Positions 1-7,529 of a stretch of DNA of 14,806 bases are shown here, in pieces. How positions within the stretch are numbered: position 1 is the first letter of the stretch; every line of letters begins with the position of its first letter. Made by a program: the position numbers and the translations under genes. The stretch comes from an uncultured Muribaculaceae bacterium. Its GTDB lineage: Bacteria > Bacteroidota > Bacteroidia > Bacteroidales > Muribaculaceae. A model generated the notes under the pieces. That model did no database searches and was not told the origin of the DNA. It saw only the letters and a program-made list of their open reading frames with translations. The stretch lies in NCBI GenBank assembly GCA_902494515.1, contig CABUTS010000068.1, forward strand, positions 1 to 14,806. The letters are read 5' to 3'.

Positions 1-26
1 GCCATTCGGAATTTTTTCCGGATGGC
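1..26 (-). terminator. Hairpin at the window edge, possible terminator
   Basis: Positions 1-10 pair with 17-26 as a 10-bp stem with one G-T wobble and a 6-nt A/T loop. It lies about 110 nt downstream of the last minus-strand gene, so it could end that transcript. Any T run after the stem would lie outside the window, so the terminator call is tentative. No gene is seen at 27-133. Confidence 0.4.
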
Positions 27-68
27 ATTATTGATAGAATTAGCTCACCAATTCTTTTTAACTGGAAT

Positions 69-90
69 CAGACGTGTTTCAGTCTGTTTT
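69..90 (+). terminator. Small stem-loop followed by TTTT on the plus strand
   Basis: CAGAC (69-73) pairs with GTCTG (82-86) around an 8-nt loop, followed by TTTT at 87-90 on the plus strand. The shape fits a weak rho-independent terminator read left to right, but no plus-strand gene is visible upstream in the window. It may be chance or part of the 3' untranslated region of the gene at 134-472. Confidence 0.2.
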
Positions 91-133
91 GCATAGTGGC
101 TAACATTGGGGATTCTTTATTATATGCGAAAGA

Positions 134-472
134 TTACTTCACGAGGTACTTTTTGCCGTTGGCAATGTAGAGACCGGGGGCGAGGGTATTGATGTCGGCG
201 AGGGTGTAGCCCTTGGGAGCGACGATGGTGCCGATACGGGCCTGGGTGTCCCAGCCAGTCTTGACCACAGAGAGGACATTCCCCTTCTGACCGAGGGGAT
301 CTTCTGCGACGAGGATATTTTCGTTGAGATTGCCGTTGTTGGTGTAGTACTGGGTGCCGAGGGGATCAGCGGTGAAGTCAATCACCTGCGTTTCGGAGAT
401 GCTTGCGGCGTTGGAAGACATGGCTGCAGCAAGAACCGCACATGACATCAGATTACGGTAGATGTGTTTCAT
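134..472 (-). CDS. Small secreted protein: partial CBM-like module plus a C-terminal sorting-like tail
   Basis: This encodes 112 residues with a type I signal peptide (basic start, hydrophobic core, likely cleavage after SNA near residue 22). Residues 29-94 resemble the first half of the tandem carbohydrate-binding modules of the neighbouring GH10-like protein: a DF start, then TNNGN, EDPLGQKGNVLSV and a PKGYTLADI stretch matching PEGRTLGDL and PNGHKLGDY there. The protein then jumps to NTLAPGLYIANGKKYLVK, which resembles the short C-terminal tail of many secreted Bacteroidales proteins (type IX secretion type A sorting-like). The second half of the module is absent, and the join (nt about 180-200) carries two copies of ACCCTCGCC 18 nt apart. 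I infer a larger binding protein or enzyme that lost its middle in frame. The ATG at 472 is supported by the signal peptide. Function is unknown; glycan binding is possible but doubtful with half a module. Confidence 0.6.
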   Translation of the reverse strand: MKHIYRNLMSCAVLAAAMSSNAASISETQVIDFTADPLGTQYYTNNGNLNENILVAEDPLGQKGNVLSVVKTGWDTQARIGTIVAPKGYTLADINTLAPGLYIANGKKYLVK

Positions 473-483
473 TGTGGTTTGAA

Positions 484-523
484 TTTATGGGAGTTTTTTA
501 GAGTTTATGGAAGTTTTTTAGAA
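484..523. repeat. Two tandem copies of a 20-bp A/T-rich unit
   Basis: Positions 484-503 and 504-523 are the same 20-bp unit with two mismatches (491/511 and 503/523). On the minus strand each unit contains CTAAAAAACT and lies just upstream of the ATG at 472, in the leader of the small secreted protein. It may be a slippage duplication or a repeated regulatory or ribosome-loading element. Confidence 0.7.
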
Positions 524-536
524 TGTAAAGATATGA

Positions 537-571
537 GATGCAGGGCGGAGCGGTATTCCCCACCCTGCATC
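537..571 (-). terminator. Strong hairpin after the GH98 reading frame, likely operon terminator
   Basis: GATGCAGGG (537-545) pairs perfectly with CCCTGCATC (563-571), and part of the 17-nt interior can pair further. It begins about 30 nt past the stop of the GH98 part. No clean T run follows, only TCATATCTTTACATTCT on the minus strand, so it may terminate or merely protect the 3' end. It separates the large operon from the gene at 134-472. Confidence 0.6.
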
Positions 572-600
572 AAGTAATATTTGAATTACGAAAACAATAT

Positions 601-2454
601 TTACATCGGTTCGACAACGATGTTGTCGAGGTAGAGGTCGCACTCCGGAGTGCGGGAAGCCCTCAACTCGAAGGTGTTCCAGCCCTCCTTGAGGCTGACG
701 GGTGTTGAGGTGGTCAGCCAGAGAGTCTTGTCGCCGCCGCTCTGGGTGAAGGTCGGAGCAACAACCTTCTGTCCGTTGACATAGAGGTCGAAGGCGGTGA
801 CGTCGGCGGTTTCGGCACGGTAGCGGAACTTGACATAGTAATGACCGGCTTCGTTGAAGTAGAGTTCGTCGCGGACAGCAGCGGAGGAGGAGGTGCCCAT
901 GCGGACATAACCCTGACCGGTGTAGAGGCGGATCGGTTCGGGATAGCCCTGGGTGATGCGCTGGCCAACGTTCTTGAAGTCCCAGACCTCGGCCTCGCTC
1001 TGACGGGCGCCGTTGTAGAGCATCGGCGATGCGGGGAGCTGAATCGAAGAGGGGGTGAAGTCGGTCAGGCGCCCGGTGGCCGAGCCTGAGCAGTTGAAAG
1101 TGATGTCGGCCGGACCGTTGTGGGTTACGGTGAGGGTGTACTTGCCGTCGGCCCATTCCTCATTGAAAGATACGGAAGCCTCGGCGCGGGGAGTCACAGT
1201 GACCTGCGGACGGCCCGCTGCACCGTTGATGGTAATCACCGACTTGGCCTTCTTGCCGTCGACCTGATACTTGTTGAGGTAGCAGGTAACCTTGTCGGAA
1301 TACTCGCGGAACAGAGCGCAGGCAAAGGTTTCGAAGGTCAGGTCCATGCTTTCGCAGGTGTTGTACTTGAAGGGGATGTTGGCACTCTTGACGGAGTTCC
1401 AGGGGTTGTAGGTCACCCAGGTGTTCTCGTTGCGGCCGGCGAAAAGGTCGCCGGTGTATTCCTGCGGGAACACGCGGTTGAGTTCACGGAGCTTGTTTGA
1501 GTCAGTTTCGTTTGTGCCGAGGCCATAATAGTTGGCAGCGGTTTCATTCCATGCACACTGGTCGAAGCGGCAGCCGTAGTTGCCGGCGTGGCCCGAGAGC
1601 CATACGCCCATCGAACCGGCTTCGACGTCGAAGAACATGCTCGACTGGGTGTACTTCTCGCAGTAGATGAAGTTCTCCTGATACATCGCTGTAGTGGCAG
1701 CGAAGGCGGGGTTGCGCTTGATGGTGGCCACAGGGTTGATGTCGCCGCTCCACTGGTTGCCGCAGAAGCTGACCACGAGGTAGCCGCCGTATTCATGGGT
1801 GAGTTTGAGGAGCTCGTTCCAGTGAGCCACACGCTCGAGCCAGGAGGGGCTGCCGAGGGCGTCGCGGGAGTCGAAGCCCCAGAACTGCTCGCAGTAGTTG
1901 AAGCCCAGGAAGTTGGGATACTGGAAGAACTCGCGGTAGACCGCGCAGGAGGGGTCGTTGTCGAACTGGCTGTAGCTCGAAACATCGGGGAGGTGGCAGT
2001 AACCGCCCGATGAGGGCTGAACCATAGCCCAGACATTGCGCTCGGCGCAGGTGCGCAGCCAGGACTTCACGAGCTCGTAGCCGTACTCGCTGACGTTGAA
2101 ACGACCGGTGTTTTCGTCGTGGCTGACTGACAGCGAGAGGTTGAAGATCACATACGGGAGAATATCCTTGGGGATAAGGTCGATGATCTTCGCAGGGTCG
2201 GCATAGTTCCAGCAGTCGATGTGGATGAGCCATGCCGGATGGCTGGCGTCGATCGGGCGGCGGAGCGACCCGGTCAGCGGAGTATCGGGATTGTCGGGAT
2301 TCTTCTCAGCACCGAGAATCAGCGGCTCGGTGGCGTTGGAGAAATAGACGATGACACTCGAGGGGTCAGTGATGTCGACGCTGGCGATGGAGGAGGTCTG
2401 CACACCCTCCTTTACCGAGCCGAGGGTGCGGGTGCCGTAGTCCAGCAGGTCCAT
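601..2454 (-). CDS. GH98-type glycoside hydrolase with C-terminal CBM, 3' part of a frameshifted lipoprotein
   Basis: The open frame gives 617 residues from an internal ATG at 2454. It has no signal peptide, so it is best read as the continuation of the 2412-4616 gene; together they would encode about 1338 residues. Residues 1-22 finish the GH10-like barrel (MDLLDYGTRTLGS). Residues about 65-350 match my recollection of GH98: RRPIDASHPAWLIHIDCWNY, then DLIPKDILPYVIFNLSLS, VWAMVQPSSGG, FNYCEQFWGF (E189, a candidate catalytic acid) and FDVEAGSMGVWLSG. Residues about 400-460 form a beta-rich linker domain like the GH98 C-terminal region. Residues about 483-617 are a CBM6/35-like sandwich ending in DLYLDNIVVEP. 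GH98 includes endo-beta-galactosidases acting on blood-group glycans and a Bacteroides endo-xylanase acting on complex glucuronoarabinoxylan. The xylan-type gene context favours the latter activity, as inference. Confidence 0.8.
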   Translation of the reverse strand: MDLLDYGTRTLGSVKEGVQTSSIASVDITDPSSVIVYFSNATEPLILGAEKNPDNPDTPLTGSLRRPIDASHPAWLIHIDCWNYADPAKIIDLIPKDILPYVIFNLSLSVSHDENTGRFNVSEYGYELVKSWLRTCAERNVWAMVQPSSGGYCHLPDVSSYSQFDNDPSCAVYREFFQYPNFLGFNYCEQFWGFDSRDALGSPSWLERVAHWNELLKLTHEYGGYLVVSFCGNQWSGDINPVATIKRNPAFAATTAMYQENFIYCEKYTQSSMFFDVEAGSMGVWLSGHAGNYGCRFDQCAWNETAANYYGLGTNETDSNKLRELNRVFPQEYTGDLFAGRNENTWVTYNPWNSVKSANIPFKYNTCESMDLTFETFACALFREYSDKVTCYLNKYQVDGKKAKSVITINGAAGRPQVTVTPRAEASVSFNEEWADGKYTLTVTHNGPADITFNCSGSATGRLTDFTPSSIQLPASPMLYNGARQSEAEVWDFKNVGQRITQGYPEPIRLYTGQGYVRMGTSSSAAVRDELYFNEAGHYYVKFRYRAETADVTAFDLYVNGQKVVAPTFTQSGGDKTLWLTTSTPVSLKEGWNTFELRASRTPECDLYLDNIVVEPM

Positions 2455-4616
2455 ACGCCATTCGCCCGAGGGGAAATGTAGTTGCGGTTACCGCCGGCAG
2501 CCCAGGGAGCAACGTAGACGTCATCCTCGAGCACGTTCGAGAGGTTAAAACCGATGGCGTTCTCGCCGAGAGCAGCCTTGTAGGCCTTGATGACCTTGGC
2601 GTAGAAGGAACCGATGGCCTGGCGCTCGGAGATACCGATTGTCGAGGGTTTCACGGTCAGACCGCCGGCCGACAGCACGCGGACTGCGAAATTGGAGACG
2701 CGGACGGGTTTGCCGAGAGCCGAGAGCGACCGGATGGCAGCTTCAGCCTTCTTGTCGTTTTCAAGCTGAGTGGCGTAATCCTCTGAGTAAGTGGTCGAAA
2801 GCACTAAGTTGACTGCATCGACGCGGACGCCGGCAGCCTCGAGTTTCTCGATTTCAGCCTTCAGGTCGGCGATATCGTCGGCGAAATTGTCGGTGATGGC
2901 CAGTGTCTGGCTTACGAAGTAGCGGCGGGGCGAAGCTGAGGCTTCGTCGGCCTTCTTCTGAGCATCGGCAACCCAGCTTTCGCCCATGTAATCAGCGTAG
3001 TTGAAGGTGGCAATTACGTTGTCGAGCGGTTCGTCGTAGATAATCATGTCGGAGATGCCATCGGAAGCACCGAGAACTGCGGTCAGCCAGGTGTCGAAAG
3101 CACCGGAGATGAGCTCTTTCTTCTCCTCGTCGGTCTTCTCGATTACAGTGTCTTCGGTGGAGACAATGCGCTTGAAGGTGATGTTGTCGAGGTAGTAGTA
3201 ACCGGCGCCGGTAGCGCTGCCGACCGTGAGGTCGAACGAAGGGAGTTCCTTCTCGGCATCGGTCAGAGCCATGTAATACTCCTCACCTTCCACGAACGAA
3301 ACGTGGATGACGCCGCGGGCCCACTTGCCGACCTGGCAACCATAGGCAGCCGGACCGACGGTGTTGGTAGCCTGGCCGTCGTTGATGATGAAGCGCATGC
3401 CCTGGCCCCACTGGCCCTGATGTACGAGGCAGTCGAGCGACATCGACACATAGTCGCCGAGCTTGTGACCGTTGGGAAGGTCAACATGAATCTTCGGGAA
3501 GGACTGGTTGACGGGAGCGTCGTTGGAACCGACCTGCAGCACGTGGCCGCTCTTGCCGTCGGGGTCTTCGGCAATGACACAGATACCGCCGTTGGTAATA
3601 GGATAATTCTTGCCGATGGCATCTTTTTCGAAGTCGACAGCAACGTCTGTGCCGGGATCATCGCCGGGGACTTCCCACTTGGCTGCGATATTGTCGATGT
3701 AATAGTTACCGGAACCGGTAGCCGAACCGAGGGAGACAGTGAAGGTGTTCAGCGCCTGGTCGGCGGCTGAGAAGTTGGCCTGGTCAATCTCGAGTTTGAT
3801 GAGCCCGCGGCCCCATGTGCCGCTGCCGCAGCCGAAGCTGGCAGCGCTGCCGAAGCTCAGCGTAGTGCCGTTGATAATCAGGCGGAGACCCTGGCCGTAA
3901 AGGCCGGAGGAGCCGTCGGCCTTCATGTCGAAGCTGATCAGCGCCAGATCGCCGAGTGTGCGGCCTTCAGGCATGGTGACAGTGAAAGTCGGGAACGACT
4001 GCGCGGCGGGGGCCTCTGCGGAGCCGACATGGAGGACATTGCCGCTGACGGCGTCGGGGTCATACTCCACGGTGGCGGTGGAGCCGTTGGTCATCGGGAA
4101 GGTATCGCCAATTTTGTTGTTCTCGAAGTCACAGATTACGAATTCGCCGCTTTCGGGGAGCACCGGTTCGTAGGGGATGATGATGGGGGCAATCAGCCCG
4201 TCGAGGTATTCCTGAGGCAGATTTGCCAGGGAGCAGACTGCGGGACCGAACACGCTCACTCCGGCCTCGGCGGCAGCGGTTTTCAGGGTGTTGAGCCCTG
4301 CGAAATCATAGATACCTTCGCTGAAGAGGTTCACCGGCAGGAACAGCCCGGGGGCCTCGACCTGAGTGAAGTTCGTCTTTACAATACTGAAGAGGAGTGT
4401 CTGGGAACTCAGCGTCTCGGGATTCACCGACACACCCATCGGCACACCGACTTCGGCGGTGTACTTGCCGAGCACATCGTAGTGGCTCAGCGCGGCCTCC
4501 ATTTCAGCATCGAACGGGATGGCCGGTGTGTCGATTGTCACATCGTAATCCTCGTCGGTGCAGGCCGTCACAGCGAGCATCAGGGCCGCTGCGGGGATTA
4601 AATATCTCGATTTCAT
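2412..4616 (-). CDS. Lipoprotein with degenerate GH10 barrel and two inserted CBM4/9-like modules, 5' part of a frameshifted gene
   Basis: This encodes 734 residues starting at the ATG at 4616, with a lipoprotein signal (AVTAC, Cys19). Residues about 39-152 are the first part of a GH10 (beta/alpha) barrel. Residues 158-314 and 325-483 are tandem CBM4/9-like modules that resemble each other (SGNVLHVGS versus SGHVLQVGS; YYIDNI versus YYLDNI). Residues about 495-716 resume the barrel. This split layout is that of Bacteroidetes Xyn10 enzymes in Xus clusters. Catalytic positions are altered. The acid/base Glu survives in YDEP (E529), but the nucleophile motif SELD reads SNFA (N642), HTLVWH reads FGPAVC (123-128), and the N-E pair after QVTA is missing. 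I infer no GH10 catalysis and a glycan-binding role at the cell surface. The last 18 residues, from RANG on, come from the wrong frame after a lost base near 2470-2473; the other frame continues as GH98. Confidence 0.82.
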   Translation of the reverse strand: MKSRYLIPAAALMLAVTACTDEDYDVTIDTPAIPFDAEMEAALSHYDVLGKYTAEVGVPMGVSVNPETLSSQTLLFSIVKTNFTQVEAPGLFLPVNLFSEGIYDFAGLNTLKTAAAEAGVSVFGPAVCSLANLPQEYLDGLIAPIIIPYEPVLPESGEFVICDFENNKIGDTFPMTNGSTATVEYDPDAVSGNVLHVGSAEAPAAQSFPTFTVTMPEGRTLGDLALISFDMKADGSSGLYGQGLRLIINGTTLSFGSAASFGCGSGTWGRGLIKLEIDQANFSAADQALNTFTVSLGSATGSGNYYIDNIAAKWEVPGDDPGTDVAVDFEKDAIGKNYPITNGGICVIAEDPDGKSGHVLQVGSNDAPVNQSFPKIHVDLPNGHKLGDYVSMSLDCLVHQGQWGQGMRFIINDGQATNTVGPAAYGCQVGKWARGVIHVSFVEGEEYYMALTDAEKELPSFDLTVGSATGAGYYYLDNITFKRIVSTEDTVIEKTDEEKKELISGAFDTWLTAVLGASDGISDMIIYDEPLDNVIATFNYADYMGESWVADAQKKADEASASPRRYFVSQTLAITDNFADDIADLKAEIEKLEAAGVRVDAVNLVLSTTYSEDYATQLENDKKAEAAIRSLSALGKPVRVSNFAVRVLSAGGLTVKPSTIGISERQAIGSFYAKVIKAYKAALGENAIGFNLSNVLEDDVYVAPWAAGGNRNYISPRANGVWTCWTTAPAPSAR
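2470..2473 (-). other. Probable one-base deletion in a C run joining GH10-like and GH98 frames
   Basis: On the minus strand the run reads CCCC. Restoring a fifth C gives NYISPSGEWRMDLLDYG, which closes the GH10-like barrel and flows directly into the GH98 frame without a stop. As given, the first frame ends at the TAA at 2414-2412, 42 nt into the overlapping second frame. A natural mutation or a homopolymer sequencing error would look the same. Confidence 0.85.
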
Positions 4617-4633
4617 TGCGATTCAGATTAAGT

Positions 4634-4658
4634 GACTGTAAAACAGCTGTTTCCAGTC
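4634..4658. promoter_or_regulatory. Hairpin with a perfect 12-bp palindrome in front of the GH10-like/GH98 gene
   Basis: GACTG (4634-4638) and CAGTC (4654-4658) flank the perfect palindrome AAACAGCTGTTT (4641-4652). It lies in the 71-nt gap between the DUF1735 lipoprotein and the big enzyme, the widest gap inside the operon. It could be an mRNA processing or attenuation hairpin that sets enzyme level relative to the transport genes, or a dyad bound by a regulator. No separate promoter is obvious. Confidence 0.5.
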
Positions 4659-4687
4659 GTTAATTGGAAATTTTTACCGGTCGCCGC

Positions 4688-5725
4688 TCAGAGAGGTTTG
4701 ACTTCGATTGAGGGATAGGAGGCCTGGATTCCGCGGGTGCGGAGCACCATAGAGTCCTCGGTCTGGAGCGACCATCCCTGACCCTGGACAGTGTAGCTGA
4801 GCGTGATCATGTCGCGGTTTTCGCCGTTGATGGCCCCCTTGGCGCCGTCGATGACGAATTCGCCGGAACCGGAGGCGGTTACACCCTCGGTGGCAGAGCT
4901 GACGGTGCACTTGTTGTTGTCGTCGAAGGTCAGCAGCAGAGTGTAGGAGTAGACATGGTCGGCATCGGTGCGGGTCGACAGGGTCACCTCGCACTCCTTG
5001 TAGGCGGCCGTGGTCAGCGAAACCTGCTCGTCGCGGATGACATCGTCGGCAGCGCGGACAATCTCGGTGGTGGTGCCTCCGACAGTCAGCTTGTCGGTGC
5101 CGCGGCGCAGATAGCTGCCGTGCCAGGGGTTCACATACCTGACGAAGTAGAGCACATAGTCCTGGGGCTGGATTGTCCAGTCAGCGGCGTGGGTGCGCTT
5201 GGGATTCTCCACAGCGGGCTTACCCTCGAGGATAGAGTCGACGTTCTCCTTGCCGGTCATCAGCACGGGGAGCACATAGTTGAAGTCGAGAGCCTCGGGG
5301 TCGGCGAAGAAAGCGTCGGTCAGATGCACGTTCACGGCGCCCTTCATCATGCCGGAGGGGATTACGATGGTGTTGCTCTCAAGCTCATAGTAGTTCGAGG
5401 GGAGCACCTTGATTTCCCGGCCGCCCACCTGCCGGATATCTTCGCAGAGCGTGGGGTCGACGGCGATGTTGATCACGCGGTTGGCGTTGTTGGAGTAAGC
5501 GCCGCCCATCACAGCCATGATCTTGAAGCAGTGGCTGTTGTCGGCTGAGAGGTCTATTTCGGTGTCGCGGCCCAGCTCGATGGTGCGCCCTACGGTCTGA
5601 TTCGCGAAGTAGACCGTCTGGTAGTCGAAGTCGGGGAACTCGTTGTCGCTGTTATGGCAGCCTGTCATGGCGGTGGCCATGGCGAGGGTTGCGGCGAATA
5701 TGGGAAGTTTGGATATTGTTTGCAT
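4688..5725 (-). CDS. DUF1735/DUF4361-type surface lipoprotein (SusE-position, XusE-like)
   Basis: This encodes 345 residues with a lipoprotein signal peptide (AMTGC, Cys23), so it is probably an outer-membrane, surface-exposed lipoprotein. Residues about 35-170 look like a DUF1735 beta-sandwich (YFANQTVGRTIELG, then a DPTL stretch and a PSGMMKGAVNVHLTD stretch). Residues about 185-345 look like DUF4361, marked by VLYFVRYVNPWHGSYLRRG. These domains occur in lipoproteins next to SusC/SusD and are thought to bind or position glycan at the surface. The domain names are from memory, not a search. The gene starts 21 nt after the second SusD stop and sits where xusE does in xylan clusters, before the GH10 gene. 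The ATG at 5725 is fixed by the signal peptide. It appears intact. No catalytic motif was seen. Confidence 0.8.
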   Translation of the reverse strand: MQTISKLPIFAATLAMATAMTGCHNSDNEFPDFDYQTVYFANQTVGRTIELGRDTEIDLSADNSHCFKIMAVMGGAYSNNANRVINIAVDPTLCEDIRQVGGREIKVLPSNYYELESNTIVIPSGMMKGAVNVHLTDAFFADPEALDFNYVLPVLMTGKENVDSILEGKPAVENPKRTHAADWTIQPQDYVLYFVRYVNPWHGSYLRRGTDKLTVGGTTTEIVRAADDVIRDEQVSLTTAAYKECEVTLSTRTDADHVYSYTLLLTFDDNNKCTVSSATEGVTASGSGEFVIDGAKGAINGENRDMITLSYTVQGQGWSLQTEDSMVLRTRGIQASYPSIEVKPL

Positions 5726-5746
5726 AATTCTTTCAGTATTCCGGGT

Positions 5747-7525
5747 TTACCATCCTTTGTTCTGGAGAAGATTGCTGAATTTCAGCGTCTCGGTGCGGGG
5801 GATAGGACCATAGTACATATAGTCGGCGAAGCTACGCTCCTCAACGGACTCCAGGGGAGTGTAGGTGCTGTTGTTGGTGATGTCGACACCGCGGGCCGCC
5901 TCGTTGATGTCAGCTTTCCAGCGGCGGAGATCCCAGAAGCGGAACGACTCGAAGCAGAGTTCCAGACGGCGCTCGTTGCGGATGAGCTGGCGCATCTTGT
6001 CGCGGTCATTGGCACACTCGTCGAGATAGGGGTCTTCGGTCAGGCCGAGGGCGCGGTAGCGGATGGCTTTCATCACCTGATAGGCCGAATAGTTGTGGCC
6101 GCCGTTGTCGCGGGGACCGTAAGCCTCGTTGGCAGCTTCGGCGTAGTTGAGGAAGAACTCGGTATAGCGCATGCGGGGATTGTAGTGAGCCTTGCCCTGA
6201 GTCATGGAGGGGTTACAGTTCACATCCATGCGGAGGCGCTTCTTCATGTAGTAGCCGGTGCGGGTTGAGGTCTCGCGCTTGTTGAGGCCGTCGGCGGTGG
6301 TGGCGTCGGAACCGGTCTGAATCGCAACGTCGCTGACACCCTCCTTGGCTCCGTTATAGATGATGTAGAGAGCCAGACGGGGGTCGCGGTCGGCATAGGG
6401 ATTGGCGGCATCATAGTGGCTGCGGCTGTCGGAGATGGGATAACCGTTGGCAGCGGGGAAGGCGTCCACGAGGTTCTGTGTCGGGTTCATGCGGCCGTTG
6501 CCGTAGAGCGACGGGGGGAAGTTGGCCGACTCCTGGGTGGTGTTGCTGCTCGAGATAGCTTCACGCCAGATGATTTCGGCGGGGTTGATACCGTCGGCGA
6601 GGTTGTCGATTTCCGAGGTGTTGGCATAGAAGGTCAGACCTTCGGGGGTGAGGGCCGAGGGACCGCCGGCGTAATCGAGGACCGAGGCAGCGGCGTCGGC
6701 AGCTTCGTCCCAGGAGACTCCGGAAGCCTCGAAGGCGGGGCTGGCGGCCAGCAGGGTCAGGCGCGAGCGGAGGGCGCGGCATACCAGACCGTTGATGAGC
6801 TGGCGGGCATAGTGGCCGTTGACACGGTTATAGGTGCCGGGCATCTGGGTGATGGTGTTGAACGGCGCGGGAACGGGGTCGTTCTCGCCGATGCTCTCAT
6901 ATTCCAGAGGGAGCCACTCCTCGGCGTAGTCGAGGTCGGACAGAGCGAAGTCCAGACATTCGCGGAAGGTGCCGCGGGGCATGTTGAAGTCGGCGTCGGT
7001 GGTCAGATAAGTGTCGAGGATGGGAGCGCCCAGGAGCTGACCGTCGGTGGCGATGCCGGCGTGAGCGCGGAGCAGGTAGTACATGAAGAGGGCGCGGAGA
7101 GCGCGGGCCTCGGCGATGGTGCGGGTCTTGAACAGCTCGGCAGTCTCGGGATCATCGGCCCAGTTGACCTTCTCGGCATTCTCCAGAAAGAGGTTCAGGT
7201 TCTGGATGGAGTTCAGGGAGTTTACCCACTGCGAGGTGGGGTCATTGGCCGACGTCCAGGAGCCGGTAGCCATCTTGCGGAAGGCGTTGTCGGTCTCGTT
7301 GGTCACGGCGTCATCGGTGGCGTATTCGCTGTTGTCGTAGTACGACGGAATGTTGCGGTAGACGTTCACCAGGAAACCCTGGGCAAACCGGGAGTCGTCA
7401 TACATCTGGTCGACATCCTTCAGGTTCTCCTGAGCCGGAGAGAAGACATCGTCGCAGGATACGAGAGTCATCGCCGCAGCAGCCGCGAGTGAAAGATATA
7501 TTGTTTTCATCTTGTTGATATGCAT
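5747..7525 (-). CDS. SusD/RagB-family outer-membrane lipoprotein 2 (XusD-like)
   Basis: This is a surface lipoprotein that forms the lid of the adjacent SusC-like barrel and captures oligosaccharide for uptake. Two starts are possible: the ATG at 7525 (592 residues) or the ATG at 7510 (587 residues, MKTIYLSLAAAAAM). Both give a good signal with lipobox LVSC (Cys24 or Cys19), and both sit in A-rich sequence. SusD hallmarks include an N-terminal helical region (FAQGFLVNVYRNIPSYYDN), the TPR-like stretch IAEARALRALFMYYLLRAHAG, the C-terminal signature NERRLELCFESFRFWDLRRW (about 517-536), and a terminal LLQNKGW. The length is normal for the family and no lesion was seen. It follows receptor 2 by a few nucleotides, so the two are probably translated as a pair. 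Confidence 0.93.
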   Translation of the reverse strand: MHINKMKTIYLSLAAAAAMTLVSCDDVFSPAQENLKDVDQMYDDSRFAQGFLVNVYRNIPSYYDNSEYATDDAVTNETDNAFRKMATGSWTSANDPTSQWVNSLNSIQNLNLFLENAEKVNWADDPETAELFKTRTIAEARALRALFMYYLLRAHAGIATDGQLLGAPILDTYLTTDADFNMPRGTFRECLDFALSDLDYAEEWLPLEYESIGENDPVPAPFNTITQMPGTYNRVNGHYARQLINGLVCRALRSRLTLLAASPAFEASGVSWDEAADAAASVLDYAGGPSALTPEGLTFYANTSEIDNLADGINPAEIIWREAISSSNTTQESANFPPSLYGNGRMNPTQNLVDAFPAANGYPISDSRSHYDAANPYADRDPRLALYIIYNGAKEGVSDVAIQTGSDATTADGLNKRETSTRTGYYMKKRLRMDVNCNPSMTQGKAHYNPRMRYTEFFLNYAEAANEAYGPRDNGGHNYSAYQVMKAIRYRALGLTEDPYLDECANDRDKMRQLIRNERRLELCFESFRFWDLRRWKADINEAARGVDITNNSTYTPLESVEERSFADYMYYGPIPRTETLKFSNLLQNKGW

Positions 7526-7529
7526 GGTT

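Noticed and set aside
601..2454. Treating the GH98 frame as an independent gene starting at its ATG
   Set aside because: It would lack any export signal, would begin inside the last GH10-like strand, and would overlap the upstream frame by 43 nt. Reading it as a frameshifted continuation explains all three.
2466..2480. Programmed ribosomal frameshifting joining the GH10-like and GH98 frames
   Set aside because: A -1 shift would be needed, but the frame reads ATT TCC CCT, not an X-XXY-YYZ slippery heptamer, and re-pairing one base back mismatches. A lost C is simpler.
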